This document shows, in pieces, positions 18,636 to 28,650 of a stretch of DNA of 52,804 nt; position 1 is the stretch's first letter; each line of letters opens with the position of its first letter. The stretch comes from Anaerolineae bacterium (GTDB taxonomy: Bacteria; Chloroflexota; Anaerolineae; JACIWR01). The stretch spans positions 1-52,804 of the forward strand of contig JANLFX010000013.1 in assembly GCA_024653325.1 (NCBI GenBank). Direction: 5' to 3'. Position numbers and translations under genes: made by a program. Under the pieces are notes generated by a model, which worked only from the letters and a program-made list of their open reading frames with translations, did not search any database and was not told the origin of the DNA.

Positions 18636-19304
18636 ATGAACTACCTGCGCAAAGTCTGGACCATCGTCTGGAAAGACCTGTTAACCGAACTGCGTAGCAG
18701 GGAGATGATCGCTTCCATGCTGGTCTTCGCCCTGCTGGTGCTGTTCATCTTCAACTTCGCCTTCGAGTTGCGGGTGGAACAGGTGACGGCCGTCGCCCCG
18801 GGCGTGCTGTGGGTGACGTTCATCTTTGCCGGCATGCTGGGTCTGAGCCGTGCTTTCGTGATGGAGAAAGACCAGGGATGTTGGGACGGGTTGCTTCTGA
18901 GCCCGGTGGATCGCAGTGTGCTTTATTTCGGCAAGATGCTGAGCAACGTTCTATTCATGTTGATCGTGGAAGCCATCGCCCTGCCCGCGTTCGTCGTACT
19001 TTTTAATTTGCCGTTTCCGCCACTGCTGCCGGTCGTCGTTTTCCTGAGCACGATTGGATTTGCCGCGGTGGGGACACTGTTTTCGGCGATGACCGTGCAC
19101 GTCCGTGCCCGCGAGGTGTTGTTACCCGTGCTTCTTTTCCCAGTCGTCGTGCCGGTGATTATCGCCGCCGTTAAACTCACTGCTGGCCTGCTGGATGGAC
19201 TGCCCCTGGGTGAGATGGGCCATTGGCTGCGGCTGCTGGTGGCCTTCGACATCATCTTTCTGGCCGTGGCCTGCATGACCTTCGATTACGTGGTGGAAGA
19301 GTAA
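18636..19304 (+). CDS. ccmB: Heme exporter permease CcmB
   Basis: VWKDLLTELRSREMIASMLVFALLV; EKDQGCWDGLLLSPVDRSVLYFGKMLSN typical of CcmB. Confidence 0.9.
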   Translation: MNYLRKVWTIVWKDLLTELRSREMIASMLVFALLVLFIFNFAFELRVEQVTAVAPGVLWVTFIFAGMLGLSRAFVMEKDQGCWDGLLLSPVDRSVLYFGKMLSNVLFMLIVEAIALPAFVVLFNLPFPPLLPVVVFLSTIGFAAVGTLFSAMTVHVRAREVLLPVLLFPVVVPVIIAAVKLTAGLLDGLPLGEMGHWLRLLVAFDIIFLAVACMTFDYVVEE

Positions 19305-19340
19305 AAAAACCCATCTGGCAAATTCGTAGTGATGACTTCA

Positions 19341-19374
19341 GTCGTTTTGAGAGCTACTGAAGTCGCTACTACGA
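19341..19374. repeat. Inverted repeat CGTAGTGATGACTTCAGT/ACTGAAGTCGCTACTACG (arms about 19327-19374)
   Basis: Direct reading, about 3 mismatches over 18-bp arms. Confidence 0.55.
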
Positions 19375-19393
19375 GCACTTTTTCGGATAGGTT

Positions 19394-20626
19394 CTAAGGC
19401 ATTCTACCCCCCATCCCCAGCGCTCGCTGGATGGCCTGCCAGCACCCCTCTGGTTTGGTAGGTTGCTCGGGCTCCTCTGGCGGTGGGGCAGCTTGCAGAT
19501 AAGCCTGGTAAACGTCGGCGCGGCCCGCGCCCTGCGTATTGGCCTCGAAACCCAGGTCTTTAGCGGTTTGCGTCAGCAGCTCTTTGACCTGAGCGGGAGA
19601 CAGGCCGGGAGCAGTCTGGAGTAACAGGGCCACGGCCCCGGTGGCGTGCGGAGTAGCCATACTGGTACCTGAGGCTTTGGTGTAGTAATCGTCCATAGGA
19701 AAGCCCATCGTCGTACCTTTAGCCCGGGGAGCAACGATGTCCACGCCGGGGAAGACCAGGTCTGGCTTGGTACGCCCGTCGCTGGTGGGACCACGTGAAG
19801 AGAACGATGCGATGTCGTCCAGCTTGTCCGATGCGCCAATAGTAATTACTTGCCGCGCACACCCCGGCGAACCCACCGTGCTCGCTCTAGGCCCCATATT
19901 GCCGGCAGCGACACAGACCACCACCCCCGCTGCCACCGCTGCGTCGCAGGTCTCGGACAGGGCGTCGGTACCGTCGCACGGGGCCGGCCCCCCCAAAGAA
20001 AGGTTGATTACCCGTACTCCCTGCTCCACCGCCCATTCGATGCCGGCCATTACCCAGCTCATCATCCCCGAACCAGAGGCATCGAGCACCTTGGCCACGT
20101 AGAGGCTGGCTTCCGGCGCGATTCCCCGGTATTTCCCGCCTTGCACCGAACCATCGCCGGCAGCGATACCCGCCACATGGGTGCCGTGTCCGTTGTCATC
20201 ACGGTAACCGGTTCCGGTGGGCACGAAATTTGCGCCGGCCACGATCCGACCTGCGAAGTCCGGGTGATCGGGGTCAATGCCCGTGTCCACAATCCCTATT
20301 TTCACTCCACGTCCGCGCACGCCGGCAGTCCACACCGCCGGGGCGTTGATCAGGGGAGCAGAATCTTGTAGACAGGTGTGCACCGGCAGGTCTTGCCAGA
20401 TATGCGCCACGCTGTCGTCCTCGCTCAGAGCGTGGATGTCGGCAGGCTTGACCCGCATAGCTGCTGCTGGCACCAGTTTATACCGGAAATCGGGAACCAC
20501 CCCCGCCACCAGCTTCTGGGCAGCCATCACTTCGGTGCGATATTTAACTATGATAGGGATCGTCTCCTCGGCTGGCGTAGTGGCCATGGTTTGAACCAGT
20601 CCTGTGGCGATTTTTGCCGTGTTCAT
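19394..20626 (-). CDS. S8 family subtilisin-like serine peptidase with N-terminal inhibitor-like region
   Basis: Catalytic D (VKIGIVDTGIDPDHPD), H (NGHGTHVAGIAAG), S (ASGTSMATPHATGAVALL). Confidence 0.96.
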   Translation of the reverse strand: MNTAKIATGLVQTMATTPAEETIPIIVKYRTEVMAAQKLVAGVVPDFRYKLVPAAAMRVKPADIHALSEDDSVAHIWQDLPVHTCLQDSAPLINAPAVWTAGVRGRGVKIGIVDTGIDPDHPDFAGRIVAGANFVPTGTGYRDDNGHGTHVAGIAAGDGSVQGGKYRGIAPEASLYVAKVLDASGSGMMSWVMAGIEWAVEQGVRVINLSLGGPAPCDGTDALSETCDAAVAAGVVVCVAAGNMGPRASTVGSPGCARQVITIGASDKLDDIASFSSRGPTSDGRTKPDLVFPGVDIVAPRAKGTTMGFPMDDYYTKASGTSMATPHATGAVALLLQTAPGLSPAQVKELLTQTAKDLGFEANTQGAGRADVYQAYLQAAPPPEEPEQPTKPEGCWQAIQRALGMGGRMP

Positions 20627-20651
20627 GTCCTACCCCTTTCTGTGTGACGGA

Positions 20652-20921
20652 TCATTTTCCCCAGGTATGCACCGGCCGATCTTCCTCCAAAACCTCGACC
20701 CAGGGCTCTTGCACCAGCGACAGACATGCGGCCGCCGGCCCCTGAATAGCCATCCGGCGGGTAAGCCGAAACTGCTGTCGCACCTCAATACCGCGCTCTT
20801 TCAATAAAGCGACGTACCGACCCGGTTCATCGGTCGTGCGCACGATGAGCTGAACCTGCGCAGTACCCGCCGCCCGCAATTTCTCCAACAGTTCGACGGA
20901 AGCCTTCCCCATGGTTCTCAC
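20652..20921 (-). CDS. Small I9/prodomain-like protein upstream of the subtilase
   Basis: 89 aa, VQLIVRTTDEPGRYVALLKERGIEVRQQFRLTRRMAIQGPAAACLSLVQEPWVEVLEEDRPVHTW resembles a subtilisin propeptide fold. Confidence 0.6.
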   Translation of the reverse strand: MRTMGKASVELLEKLRAAGTAQVQLIVRTTDEPGRYVALLKERGIEVRQQFRLTRRMAIQGPAAACLSLVQEPWVEVLEEDRPVHTWGK

Positions 20922-20969
20922 AACCTAGTTTCTCTAGCGAAACTTCGCCTCAAACCGACGAGTCGGTCT

Positions 20970-21040
20970 CACCGCAGAGCACGCAGAGGGCGCAGAGCTT
21001 TCTCTATCTTTCTCTCTGCGTGCTCAGCGTCTTGGCGGTG
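20970..21040. repeat. Imperfect palindrome of the CACCGCAGAGxACGCAGAGGGCGCAGAG type
   Basis: Left arm CACCGCAGAGCACGCAGAGGGCGCAGAG; right arm CTCTGCGTGCTCAGCGTCTTGGCGGTG. Confidence 0.7.
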
Positions 21041-21125
21041 AAAACTTGACTCATTTGTCGAGATTTGAGGTTATGAAGATGCCTAGTTGCTGGTTGCTGG
21101 TCGCCAGTTGCCAGCAACCGGTGTG

Positions 21126-21157
21126 AAAAAACGTCCTCGCCAACTGCGACGAGGACG
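21126..21157 (-). terminator. Rho-independent terminator for the rpiR-like gene
   Basis: Minus strand CGTCCTCG...CGAGGACG followed by TTTTTT. Confidence 0.75.
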
Positions 21158-21199
21158 CCTGGTAACAATTCTGCTAGACACTCTCCTGGAGCAGGTGTC

Positions 21200-22087
21200 T
21201 CACTCAGACCTGGTAACATCTTTTCTAAAAGCGGCAAACGCCTCGCCCTGGCTTTCTACCAGTTTGACGTAGGTCTGCTCCAGAGCTGCCTGTTGTTCGC
21301 TCACCTTTTCCGGTGCCTCACCGGCCAGTATTTGCCAGATGGCATCCATGACTGAGACCAGCGAGCCAAAAGACGGTATGGCGGTCATGGACTTGCTGGG
21401 GCAAATGATCACCGTATCGGCCACGTGCGCGACGGGAGAAGCGTGGGTACTGACCAGGCCCACCGTTTTGGCTCCGCGCTCGCGGGCAAACTGCAAAGCG
21501 CCGGCCGTCTCAATCGCGGCCTTGGAATGGCTCACGCCAACTACCAAATCCCCGGCAGTGAGTTTCCCCAAGGCCGGAGCCAGGGCTGCCGTGTCACCGC
21601 TGAACGCCTCTGCCGGTAATCCCTGTGAGCGCAAACGGGCGGCAAAAAAGTGGGCCAGAGATAGCGACTCTCCCTGGGCGATGATGTATATATACTTCGC
21701 TGCTCTCAAGGCCTCAGTGACTTGCTGTATCGTCTGAGCAGGAATGGTTGTCAACGCCTGTTCGATATTCTCACGCTCATTGAGCATGACGGCGATAAAA
21801 GGGCTCTCTGCTTTTATCTCACCCGTTGCCAGCTCGCGGGCGATCTTAAGTTCGCCTCTGACCAGGCTCTGTACCTCTCGGGCCAGGGGAGGATATCCAG
21901 AGTATCCGATGTCCTGAGCAAAGCGAACCACTGTGGCCACATCAACTTTGAGGTGGCGGGCCAGTTGTGAGGCACTCATAAAAGCTGCCTCTTGCGGCGA
22001 TGACATCAAGAAGTCAGCAATCTTCTTTTTGTTAGGCGACAGCTTCGCATACGTCTGTCTTATCCGTTCTTGAAACATGTGACTCAC
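21200..22087 (-). CDS. MurR/RpiR family transcriptional regulator with SIS domain
   Basis: N-terminal RpiR HTH (LSPNKKKIADFLMSSPQEAAFMSASQLARHLKVDVATVVRFAQDIGYSGYP) and SIS domain. Confidence 0.93.
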   Translation of the reverse strand: MSHMFQERIRQTYAKLSPNKKKIADFLMSSPQEAAFMSASQLARHLKVDVATVVRFAQDIGYSGYPPLAREVQSLVRGELKIARELATGEIKAESPFIAVMLNERENIEQALTTIPAQTIQQVTEALRAAKYIYIIAQGESLSLAHFFAARLRSQGLPAEAFSGDTAALAPALGKLTAGDLVVGVSHSKAAIETAGALQFARERGAKTVGLVSTHASPVAHVADTVIICPSKSMTAIPSFGSLVSVMDAIWQILAGEAPEKVSEQQAALEQTYVKLVESQGEAFAAFRKDVTRSE

Positions 22088-22150
22088 CCTCTCTTTCGTA
22101 TTGAGCTTTTTACCCCCTGCCTTCAGGGGAGTTCCACCACCCGTGAATAA

Positions 22151-22179
22151 AGTATACCTCGTTTGTCAGTATCTGTCAA
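22151..22179 (-). promoter_or_regulatory. Sigma70-like promoter TTGACA-17-TATACT for the rpiR-like gene
   Basis: Minus-strand hexamers at 22174-22179 and 22151-22156. Confidence 0.7.
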
Positions 22180-22249
22180 ATGCTTGGCAATCTTCGTTGC
22201 GGTTTCTGAAACAAATCCCTAACCCGACCAAGCCGGAACCAAACAGGCA

Positions 22250-22322
22250 AACCACAAAGGACACAAAGGGCACGAAGGAGACCAAGCTTGTACCTTTGTA
22301 TCCTTGGTGTCCTTCGTGGTTC
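22250..22322. repeat. Imperfect palindrome ACCACAAAGGACACAAAGGGCACGAAGG ... CCTTGGTGTCCTTCGTGGT
   Basis: Direct reading; related half copy at 36190-36222. Confidence 0.7.
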
Positions 22323-22390
22323 ATTTTCTTACCCAATAAGCAAGAATTTCACTCGTAAGGTACCAGCACAGAGCGGAAGATGCCTCGTAT

Positions 22391-22419
22391 TTGACAGATT
22401 TGATGAAATCAGGTATTCT
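22391..22419 (+). promoter_or_regulatory. Sigma70-like promoter TTGACA-17-TATTCT
   Basis: Direct reading, upstream of polysaccharide deacetylase. Confidence 0.65.
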
Positions 22420-22472
22420 CAGAGGTAGGATAAGTTGCCAACTCGTCTGCTAAAAAGTTCGATAAAGGGGTA

Positions 22473-23528
22473 TTGATGAAGAAAATCCCGGTCCGGCTGG
22501 GTGTCACGCTGCGTATGGGCATTCTCCCCTTATTGGTAGTGATGCTCAATTTGGCGTTGTTGCGTACCGATTCTGTGCCCGAAGTGGTGACTGCTACCTA
22601 CGTGCCGCGCCAGGCTACTCTAAGCGCACGCTACGGTACCCGTCCGCCGACGGAAACTGTCCAACCCACGATCACCTCCACAGCTACTCACTCATCGCCC
22701 ACTCCTACCCTGACTGGGACACCGACCTCAACTCCGGCTGCCACCCCCACGGTGACCAAGACTCCTACACCGACGCCCACCGCGACAGCAACGCCTACTC
22801 CGCCTCCGCTGCCCACTCCGGATGGCGTGGCTCGCCAGGTCCGCGTGCCGATTTTGATGTATCATCACGTGGCTGTCCCCCCGGCAGATGCCGACATCTA
22901 CCGCCGTGACCTCTCGGTCTCACCGGAGAACTTTGCCGCCCAATTGCAGTATCTCGCCGAACAAGGCTATCAGACGATCACTTTATATGACCTGGTCTAT
23001 CACCTGAGCCTGGGTTGGCCACTGCCTCCCAAGCCCATCATCATTACCTTTGATGATGGCTACCGCGATAATTACACCAATGCCCTTCCGGTGCTGCTTA
23101 AACATGGCTTTGTGGGCACTTTCTTCATCCTCACCGAGCCCATTGACCAGAAACACGAGGATTATCTGACCTGGAATCAAGTCAGGCGAATGAGTGAGGC
23201 CGGCATGGACATCGAAGTACATGGGCGCACGCATCAAGACCTGCGCGGCAGGGATACCGACTTCCTGATCTGGGAAATTGTGGGACCGCAGGAGATTATT
23301 GAGGCACGTATTCATCAATTGCCGCGCTTTTTCTGTTACCCGTCCGGCCAGTACGACGAAAACGTGGTTGCTTTGCTGAAGTCCGCTTATTTTTGGGGCG
23401 CAGTGACCGTGGAGCAAGGCACCTTACATACAACTGATGGTTTGTTTCAACTCCGGCGCATCAGGGTTAAGGGAGCGGATACCCTGGATGATTTCATCGC
23501 CAAGCTGGAATGGGACTGGCCTGACTGA
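22473..23528 (+). CDS. Polysaccharide deacetylase with N-terminal TM and Thr/Pro-rich linker
   Basis: ILMYHHVA, ITFDDGYRDNYTNALPVLLKHGFVGTFFI; TPTPTPTATATPTPP linker. Confidence 0.93.
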   Translation: MMKKIPVRLGVTLRMGILPLLVVMLNLALLRTDSVPEVVTATYVPRQATLSARYGTRPPTETVQPTITSTATHSSPTPTLTGTPTSTPAATPTVTKTPTPTPTATATPTPPPLPTPDGVARQVRVPILMYHHVAVPPADADIYRRDLSVSPENFAAQLQYLAEQGYQTITLYDLVYHLSLGWPLPPKPIIITFDDGYRDNYTNALPVLLKHGFVGTFFILTEPIDQKHEDYLTWNQVRRMSEAGMDIEVHGRTHQDLRGRDTDFLIWEIVGPQEIIEARIHQLPRFFCYPSGQYDENVVALLKSAYFWGAVTVEQGTLHTTDGLFQLRRIRVKGADTLDDFIAKLEWDWPD

Positions 23529-23578
23529 TTGATCCCGGCCAGGCCGGATTAGGAATAGTTTAGGAAATCTGATAGTTT

Positions 23579-23607
23579 TTGACAGACAAGCTGTGTTATA
23601 GTATAGC
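23579..23607 (+). promoter_or_regulatory. Sigma70-like promoter TTGACA-17-TATAGC upstream of HMGR
   Basis: Direct reading. Confidence 0.6.
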
Positions 23608-23618
23608 TAACTTGGCAA

Positions 23619-23646
23619 GCCGCAACTTAAGTTGGGGCTTTTTTAT
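23619..23646 (+). terminator. Terminator/attenuator-like hairpin AAGCCGCAACTTAAGTTGGGGCTTTTTT between promoter and HMGR start
   Basis: Near-perfect palindrome followed by a T tract. Confidence 0.6.
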
Positions 23647-23667
23647 GTGTTTTCGTACGGAGGCTGA

Positions 23668-24960
23668 ATGGCACGGACTTCCCGGTTGCCGGATTTTTAT
23701 AAGTTGAGCGCGGATGAGCGGGTGGAGATAATCGCCCGCTGGGCAGACCTGACTGCCGAGGAAACGAGTATCCTTATTGGCCAGCAGGGACTTTCTGTTG
23801 CTCAGGCTGATCACATGATCGAAAACGTGGTCGGCGTCCACGGCCTGCCATTGGGGATTGCGGCGAATTTTCTAATCAATGGCCGCGATTATCTGATCCC
23901 CATGGCCATCGAGGAGCCATCGGTGGTGGCGGGAGCCAGCTTCGCCGCCCGGCTGGTGCGCGCCGGCGGGGGCTTCATCGCCACCAGTACGCCGCCAGAG
24001 ATGATCGCCCAGATTCAAGTGCTGGATGTGCCTGATCCGTGGGCGGCGCGCTTCGACCTGCTGGCTGCCAAGCCGCGCCTGCTGGAACTGGCCAATCAAA
24101 CCGATCCGGTGGTCGTCGGCCTGGGCGGAGGCGCGCGCGACCTGGAAGTGCGGGTCATCGAGGATAGCCCCATCGGACCGATGGTTGTCGTCCATCTCAT
24201 CTTCGATTGCCGGGACGCGATGGGAGCCAATACGGTGAACACCGCTGCCGAGGCTCTGGCGCCTACGGTCGAGAAGATTACCGGCGGACGGGTGGTCCTG
24301 CGCATTCTGTCCAATCTGGCCGATAGACGCCTGGCCCGGGCCAAGGCGGTCATCCCCGCCGAAGCTTTGGCCTTCGGTGAGTTCGCCGGGGAGACGGTGG
24401 TGGAGCGCATCGTGGAGGCCTACGCGCTGGCCGCCGCCGATCCATACCGCGCAGCCACGCACAACAAGGGCATCATGAACGGCATTGATGCGGTGGTCAT
24501 CGCCTGTGGCAATGATTGGCGGGCCATCGAGGCTGGTGCGCACAGCTACGCCGCCCGCTCAGGGCGCTATACGTCCCTTTCAACCTGGGCTAAGGACGCG
24601 GCAGGCAACCTGGTGGGCACGCTAGAACTGCCGCTGGCGGTGGGCATCGTCGGCGGAGCCAGCCGGGTGCATCCTACTGCTCGGGTGGCGCTGAAAATCC
24701 TGGGGGTGAAGACGGCCAATGAGCTGGCAGAAGTCATCGTGTCCGTAGGCCTGGCCCAGAACCTGGCCGCCATCCGCGCCCTGGCCACGGAAGGCATCCA
24801 GCGAGGACACATGGAACTTCACGCCCGGCAAGTAGCCATCGCCGCTGGTGCGGAAGGGGAACAGGTCGAACGGGTGGCAGCCCAATTGGTGGCCGAACGC
24901 CGCATCCGCCTGGACCGGGCGCAGGAAATTCTACACGAAATAACCGCAGCACATCGTTGA
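23668..24960 (+). CDS. mvaA: Hydroxymethylglutaryl-CoA reductase, class II (degradative-type)
   Basis: [79 protein letters not shown]. Confidence 0.95.
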   Translation: MARTSRLPDFYKLSADERVEIIARWADLTAEETSILIGQQGLSVAQADHMIENVVGVHGLPLGIAANFLINGRDYLIPMAIEEPSVVAGASFAARLVRAGGGFIATSTPPEMIAQIQVLDVPDPWAARFDLLAAKPRLLELANQTDPVVVGLGGGARDLEVRVIEDSPIGPMVVVHLIFDCRDAMGANTVNTAAEALAPTVEKITGGRVVLRILSNLADRRLARAKAVIPAEALAFGEFAGETVVERIVEAYALAAADPYRAATHNKGIMNGIDAVVIACGNDWRAIEAGAHSYAARSGRYTSLSTWAKDAAGNLVGTLELPLAVGIVGGASRVHPTARVALKILGVKTANELAEVIVSVGLAQNLAAIRALATEGIQRGHMELHARQVAIAAGAEGEQVERVAAQLVAERRIRLDRAQEILHEITAAHR

Positions 24961-24979
24961 GAGGAGTGTATCCAAAACC

Positions 24980-26041
24980 GTGACATCGAAGCTCATGAGA
25001 CCGACTCGTGAGGTGGGTATCATCGGCTACGGAGCCTACGTACCCCGCTATCGCCTGCCGGCCACCGAGGTGGACCGCGTGTGGACCGATGGCTACAGCG
25101 GTACGCCCATCAAAGAGAAAGCCGTGCCTGGTCCAGACGAGGACACGGCTACCATGTCCATCGAGGCCGCCCGCAATGCCTTAAAGCGGGCTGGAATTGA
25201 TCCGGTTCGTATCCGCGCCGTATGGGTAGGTTCGGAATCGCCCCCCTACGCGGTGAAACCCGCTGCCACTATCGTCGCCGAGGCCATTGGAGCAGTGCCG
25301 GAAACCCAGGCCGCCGATTGGGAGTTTGCCTGTAAAGCCGGTACCGAGGCGATGCAGGCCGCGATTGGCATGGTGGGTTCCGGGATGATGGATTACGCCC
25401 TGGCCATCGGCGCAGATACCGCCCAGGGCCGTCCCGGCGACGCGCTGGAATATACGGCCGGCGCGGGAAGCGCGGCTTACCTGCTCGGTCCCAAAGAGGA
25501 AAGCCTGGCCTACTTCGAGGCATCGTACTCGTACGTCACCGACACGCCGGACTTTTTCCGTCGGCCCTATCAGCACTACCCACAGCACGGCAGCCGCTTC
25601 ACCGGCGAACCGGCCTATTTCAAACACCTGCTGGCCGCGGCCCAGGGCCTGCTGAACGAGTTGGGCTACACGGCCAAAGATTTCGCTGCCGCCGTGTTCC
25701 ATCAGCCCAACGTGGCCTTTCCCCAGCGAGCGGCCAAAGAGTTAGGGTTCAGCCGCGAGCAGATTCAGACCGGCCTGCTGGTTTCGGAAATAGGCAACAC
25801 CTACGCCGCTTCTTCCTTACTCGGTTTAACCGCCATTCTGGATCAGGCCAAGCCTGGTGATCGCGTGCTGTTGGTGTCCTATGGCTCGGGGGCGGGCAGC
25901 GATGCCTTCTCTTTGATCGTTACAGACAGGGTGGTCGAGCGGCAGAATAAGGCTCCGCATACGCGGGATTACATCGCCCGCCGCAAGGAGATTGATTACG
26001 CACTGTACGTGCGCTATCGGAAAAAGTTGCACATGCACTGA
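24980..26041 (+). CDS. Hydroxymethylglutaryl-CoA synthase (archaeal-type)
   Basis: [74 protein letters not shown]. Confidence 0.93.
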   Translation: MTSKLMRPTREVGIIGYGAYVPRYRLPATEVDRVWTDGYSGTPIKEKAVPGPDEDTATMSIEAARNALKRAGIDPVRIRAVWVGSESPPYAVKPAATIVAEAIGAVPETQAADWEFACKAGTEAMQAAIGMVGSGMMDYALAIGADTAQGRPGDALEYTAGAGSAAYLLGPKEESLAYFEASYSYVTDTPDFFRRPYQHYPQHGSRFTGEPAYFKHLLAAAQGLLNELGYTAKDFAAAVFHQPNVAFPQRAAKELGFSREQIQTGLLVSEIGNTYAASSLLGLTAILDQAKPGDRVLLVSYGSGAGSDAFSLIVTDRVVERQNKAPHTRDYIARRKEIDYALYVRYRKKLHMH

Positions 26042-26043
26042 TC

Positions 26044-26096
26044 AATGCACAATGCACAATTGACACTGCACAATTGAGCATTGAGCATTGTGCATT
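26044..26096. repeat. Inverted repeat AATGCACAATGCACAATT...CAATTGAGCATTGAGCATTGTGCATT
   Basis: Direct reading, between HMGS and thiolase. Confidence 0.65.
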
Positions 26097-26114
26097 CCTG
26101 AGGAGGTGGGATTT

Positions 26115-27272
26115 TTGCGCGACGTATCTATCATTGGCATTGGACAGACGAAAGTTGGGGAGAACTGGGAGAAGTCGTTGCGCCAGTTGGCCGGAGAGGC
26201 GGTATTGGCGGCCATGCGCGACGCCAGCATCGAAATGGCCGACATGTTGTACGTGGGCAACATGCTTTCCGGCGAGATCGCGGCCCAGGAGCACCTGGGG
26301 GCTTTGGTGGCCGATTTCGTCGGGTTGCGGGGGATCGAGGCGGTGAAAGTCGAGGCGGCCTGCGCCTCCGGAGCGGCGGCGCTGCGCCAGGCGTACATCG
26401 CTGTGGCCGGCGGGATGGCCGACGTGGTCATCGCCTGCGGGGTGGAAAAGATGACCGACGAGGTGGGAGAAGTGGTCACCAGTGCACTGGCCCTGGCTGG
26501 TGATGGTGAATACGAGACTTTCCATGGCCTGTCTTTCGTAGCCATTAACGCGCTGCTCATGCAGCGGTACATGTACGAGTTCGGCTGGAAGCACCGCGAT
26601 TTCGCTGCTTTCGCGGTCAATGCGCACCAGAACGCTGTCCATAATCCCTACGCCATGTTCCCCAAGCCCATCACGGTGGAGCAGTTCGAGCAGGCCCGTT
26701 TGATTGCCGATCCCATCAATCTGATGGACTCCTCGCCCGTGGCCGACGGGGCAGCAGCCGTTGTGCTCTGTCCCACCGAACAGGCCAGAGCGTTCACCGA
26801 TAACGCAGTGCGCATCGCGGCTTCGGCTGTGGCCACGGATGCCGTGGCTATCCATGACCGCCCGGATCCGCTTTTCTTGCAGGCGGTGTACACATCGGCG
26901 CAGAAGGCGTATCGTCAGGCAGGGATCACGCCGCAGGACATTGACCTGTTCGAGGCCCACGACGCTTTCACCATCATGGCCGCACTATCCCTGGAAGCCT
27001 GCGGCTTCGCGCCACGGGGCCAGGGCGTGCGCCTGGCCCAGGAAGGGGACATCGCTTTGGACGGACGCATCCCCATTTCCACCATGGGCGGTCTGAAGGG
27101 GCGGGGTCACCCGGTAGGGGCGACGGGCATCTACCAGGTGGTGGAGGTCGTGCAACAACTGCGCGGTCAGGCTGGCGGCAATCAAATTAAAGATGCCCAT
27201 TGGGGCATGGCCCAGAACATCGGAGGCAGCGGCGCGACAGTGATTACCCATATCATGGAAGCATTGTCGTAG
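26115..27272 (+). CDS. Thiolase (acetyl-CoA acetyltransferase, archaeal/SCP2-thiolase type)
   Basis: VEAACASGAAALRQAYIAVAGG, LFEAHDAFTIMAALSLEACGF, GGLKGRGHPVGATGIYQVVE; TTG start after GAGGAGG. Confidence 0.93.
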   Translation: MRDVSIIGIGQTKVGENWEKSLRQLAGEAVLAAMRDASIEMADMLYVGNMLSGEIAAQEHLGALVADFVGLRGIEAVKVEAACASGAAALRQAYIAVAGGMADVVIACGVEKMTDEVGEVVTSALALAGDGEYETFHGLSFVAINALLMQRYMYEFGWKHRDFAAFAVNAHQNAVHNPYAMFPKPITVEQFEQARLIADPINLMDSSPVADGAAAVVLCPTEQARAFTDNAVRIAASAVATDAVAIHDRPDPLFLQAVYTSAQKAYRQAGITPQDIDLFEAHDAFTIMAALSLEACGFAPRGQGVRLAQEGDIALDGRIPISTMGGLKGRGHPVGATGIYQVVEVVQQLRGQAGGNQIKDAHWGMAQNIGGSGATVITHIMEALS

Positions 27273-27380
27273 CGACTGGTGTCAAAGAACGAGATTCCCT
27301 TCGGCTGCGCTCAGGGCAGGCTTTGCCCCTACGGGGCTCAGAATGACAAGAGCAGAGTTTTATTCAACGGAGGTATACAG

Positions 27381-27776
27381 ATGGGAATTCCCAATCATTG
27401 GAGAACGCAGCATCAACGCTATCGGCTGGTCGGTGAAATCTGTCAGCATTGCGGGGCCAAGTTATTCCCGCCCCGGGACGTGTGTCCGGAGTGCTCGCAG
27501 CCGGCGTACGAGCCGTTTACATTCAGCGGACGGGGCCAGGTTTACTCACATTCCACCGTCTTACACGCACCCCGGGGTTACGAGGAGTTCGTGCCTTACA
27601 CCGTGGCTCTGGTCAAGCTGGAGGAGGGGCCGCTGGTCACTGCTCAGCTCACGGATGTGGACGCGGGTGAAGCATACATCGGCATGCCGGTAGAGATGGT
27701 CACCCGGAAACAGCGGGAGGATGGCGAGGAGGGGGCCATTATCTACGGGTACAAGTTCCGGCCCGTCTTACAGTAA
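27381..27776 (+). CDS. Zn-ribbon/OB-fold (DUF35) protein
   Basis: CQHCGAKLFPPRDVCPECSQ zinc ribbon followed by OB fold. Confidence 0.92.
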   Translation: MGIPNHWRTQHQRYRLVGEICQHCGAKLFPPRDVCPECSQPAYEPFTFSGRGQVYSHSTVLHAPRGYEEFVPYTVALVKLEEGPLVTAQLTDVDAGEAYIGMPVEMVTRKQREDGEEGAIIYGYKFRPVLQ

Positions 27777-27800
27777 CTTGACATTGTTAAATGCGGACGG

Positions 27801-27835
27801 AAAGTGCGCCGCACCTGAGAGGTGCGGCGCACTTT
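27801..27835. repeat. Perfect 16-bp-arm palindrome AAAGTGCGCCGCACCT-GAG-AGGTGCGGCGCACTTT
   Basis: Direct reading; related copies at 41943-41976 and 42742-42775. Confidence 0.85.
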
Positions 27836-27838
27836 GCA

Positions 27839-28650
27839 TCAGGGCCGCCAGGAGGGAGCCTGGTCGTCGGCATCGTTGTCGGTGATGTTCACCAGGCCGC
27901 TGCCGTCCCGGTTTATCACGTAAATGTCCCAATCGCCGTCCCGGTCGGAGTAAAACATGATGCGCTTCCCATCGGGCAGCCAGACGGGGCCGTGATAGCT
28001 GGCATACGGATCGCGCGTCAAGTTCACCTGAGCGGAGCCATCCGCGGCCATCAGGAAAATATCCGTATAACCGTCACGGTCGGACTCGAAGGCAATGGTG
28101 CTGCCGTCCGGCGACCAGACCGGCCCAAAGTCGTCGGCCGGGTCGTGGGTCAACTGGGTGACGCGCTCACCGGTGTGATCCATGACGAAGATGTCCCAGT
28201 CGCCTCCGCCACGGCGCGAGGCAAAGGCAATGCGCTTTCCGTCCGGCGACCAGGAGGGAGATACGTCGCTGGCCGGATTGTCGGTGAGACGCGTCACGTT
28301 CGAGCCGTCGGCATCCATGATGTATAGCTCCCAGTTCCCATCGCGGAAAGAGGAAAAGGCCAGTTGCTCGCCATCCGGCGACCAGGCCGGAGTCCAATCC
28401 TTGTTCTCGTGGCGGGTGAGGTTGGTCTGCTCGCTGCCGTCGGCGTTCATCACGTAGATCTCCTGGTTGCCGTCGCGCAGGGAGACAAAGGCGATGCGCC
28501 GTCCATCCGGTGACCAGACCGGATCGAATTCGTCGGCCTCGGTCAAGGTCAGCCGCACTGGCAAAGAACCGTCCTCGTTCATGAGGTAAATTTGCAAAGG
28601 CTCATCGGTGTTTTGCCGGAAGGCATAGGCGATGACCGGCGCAGGGATGG
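27839..28650 (-). repeat. Tandem PD40/WD40-like blade-encoding repeats
   Basis: Recurring WSPDGxxIAFxSxRDGxxDIYVMxADGS. Confidence 0.85.
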
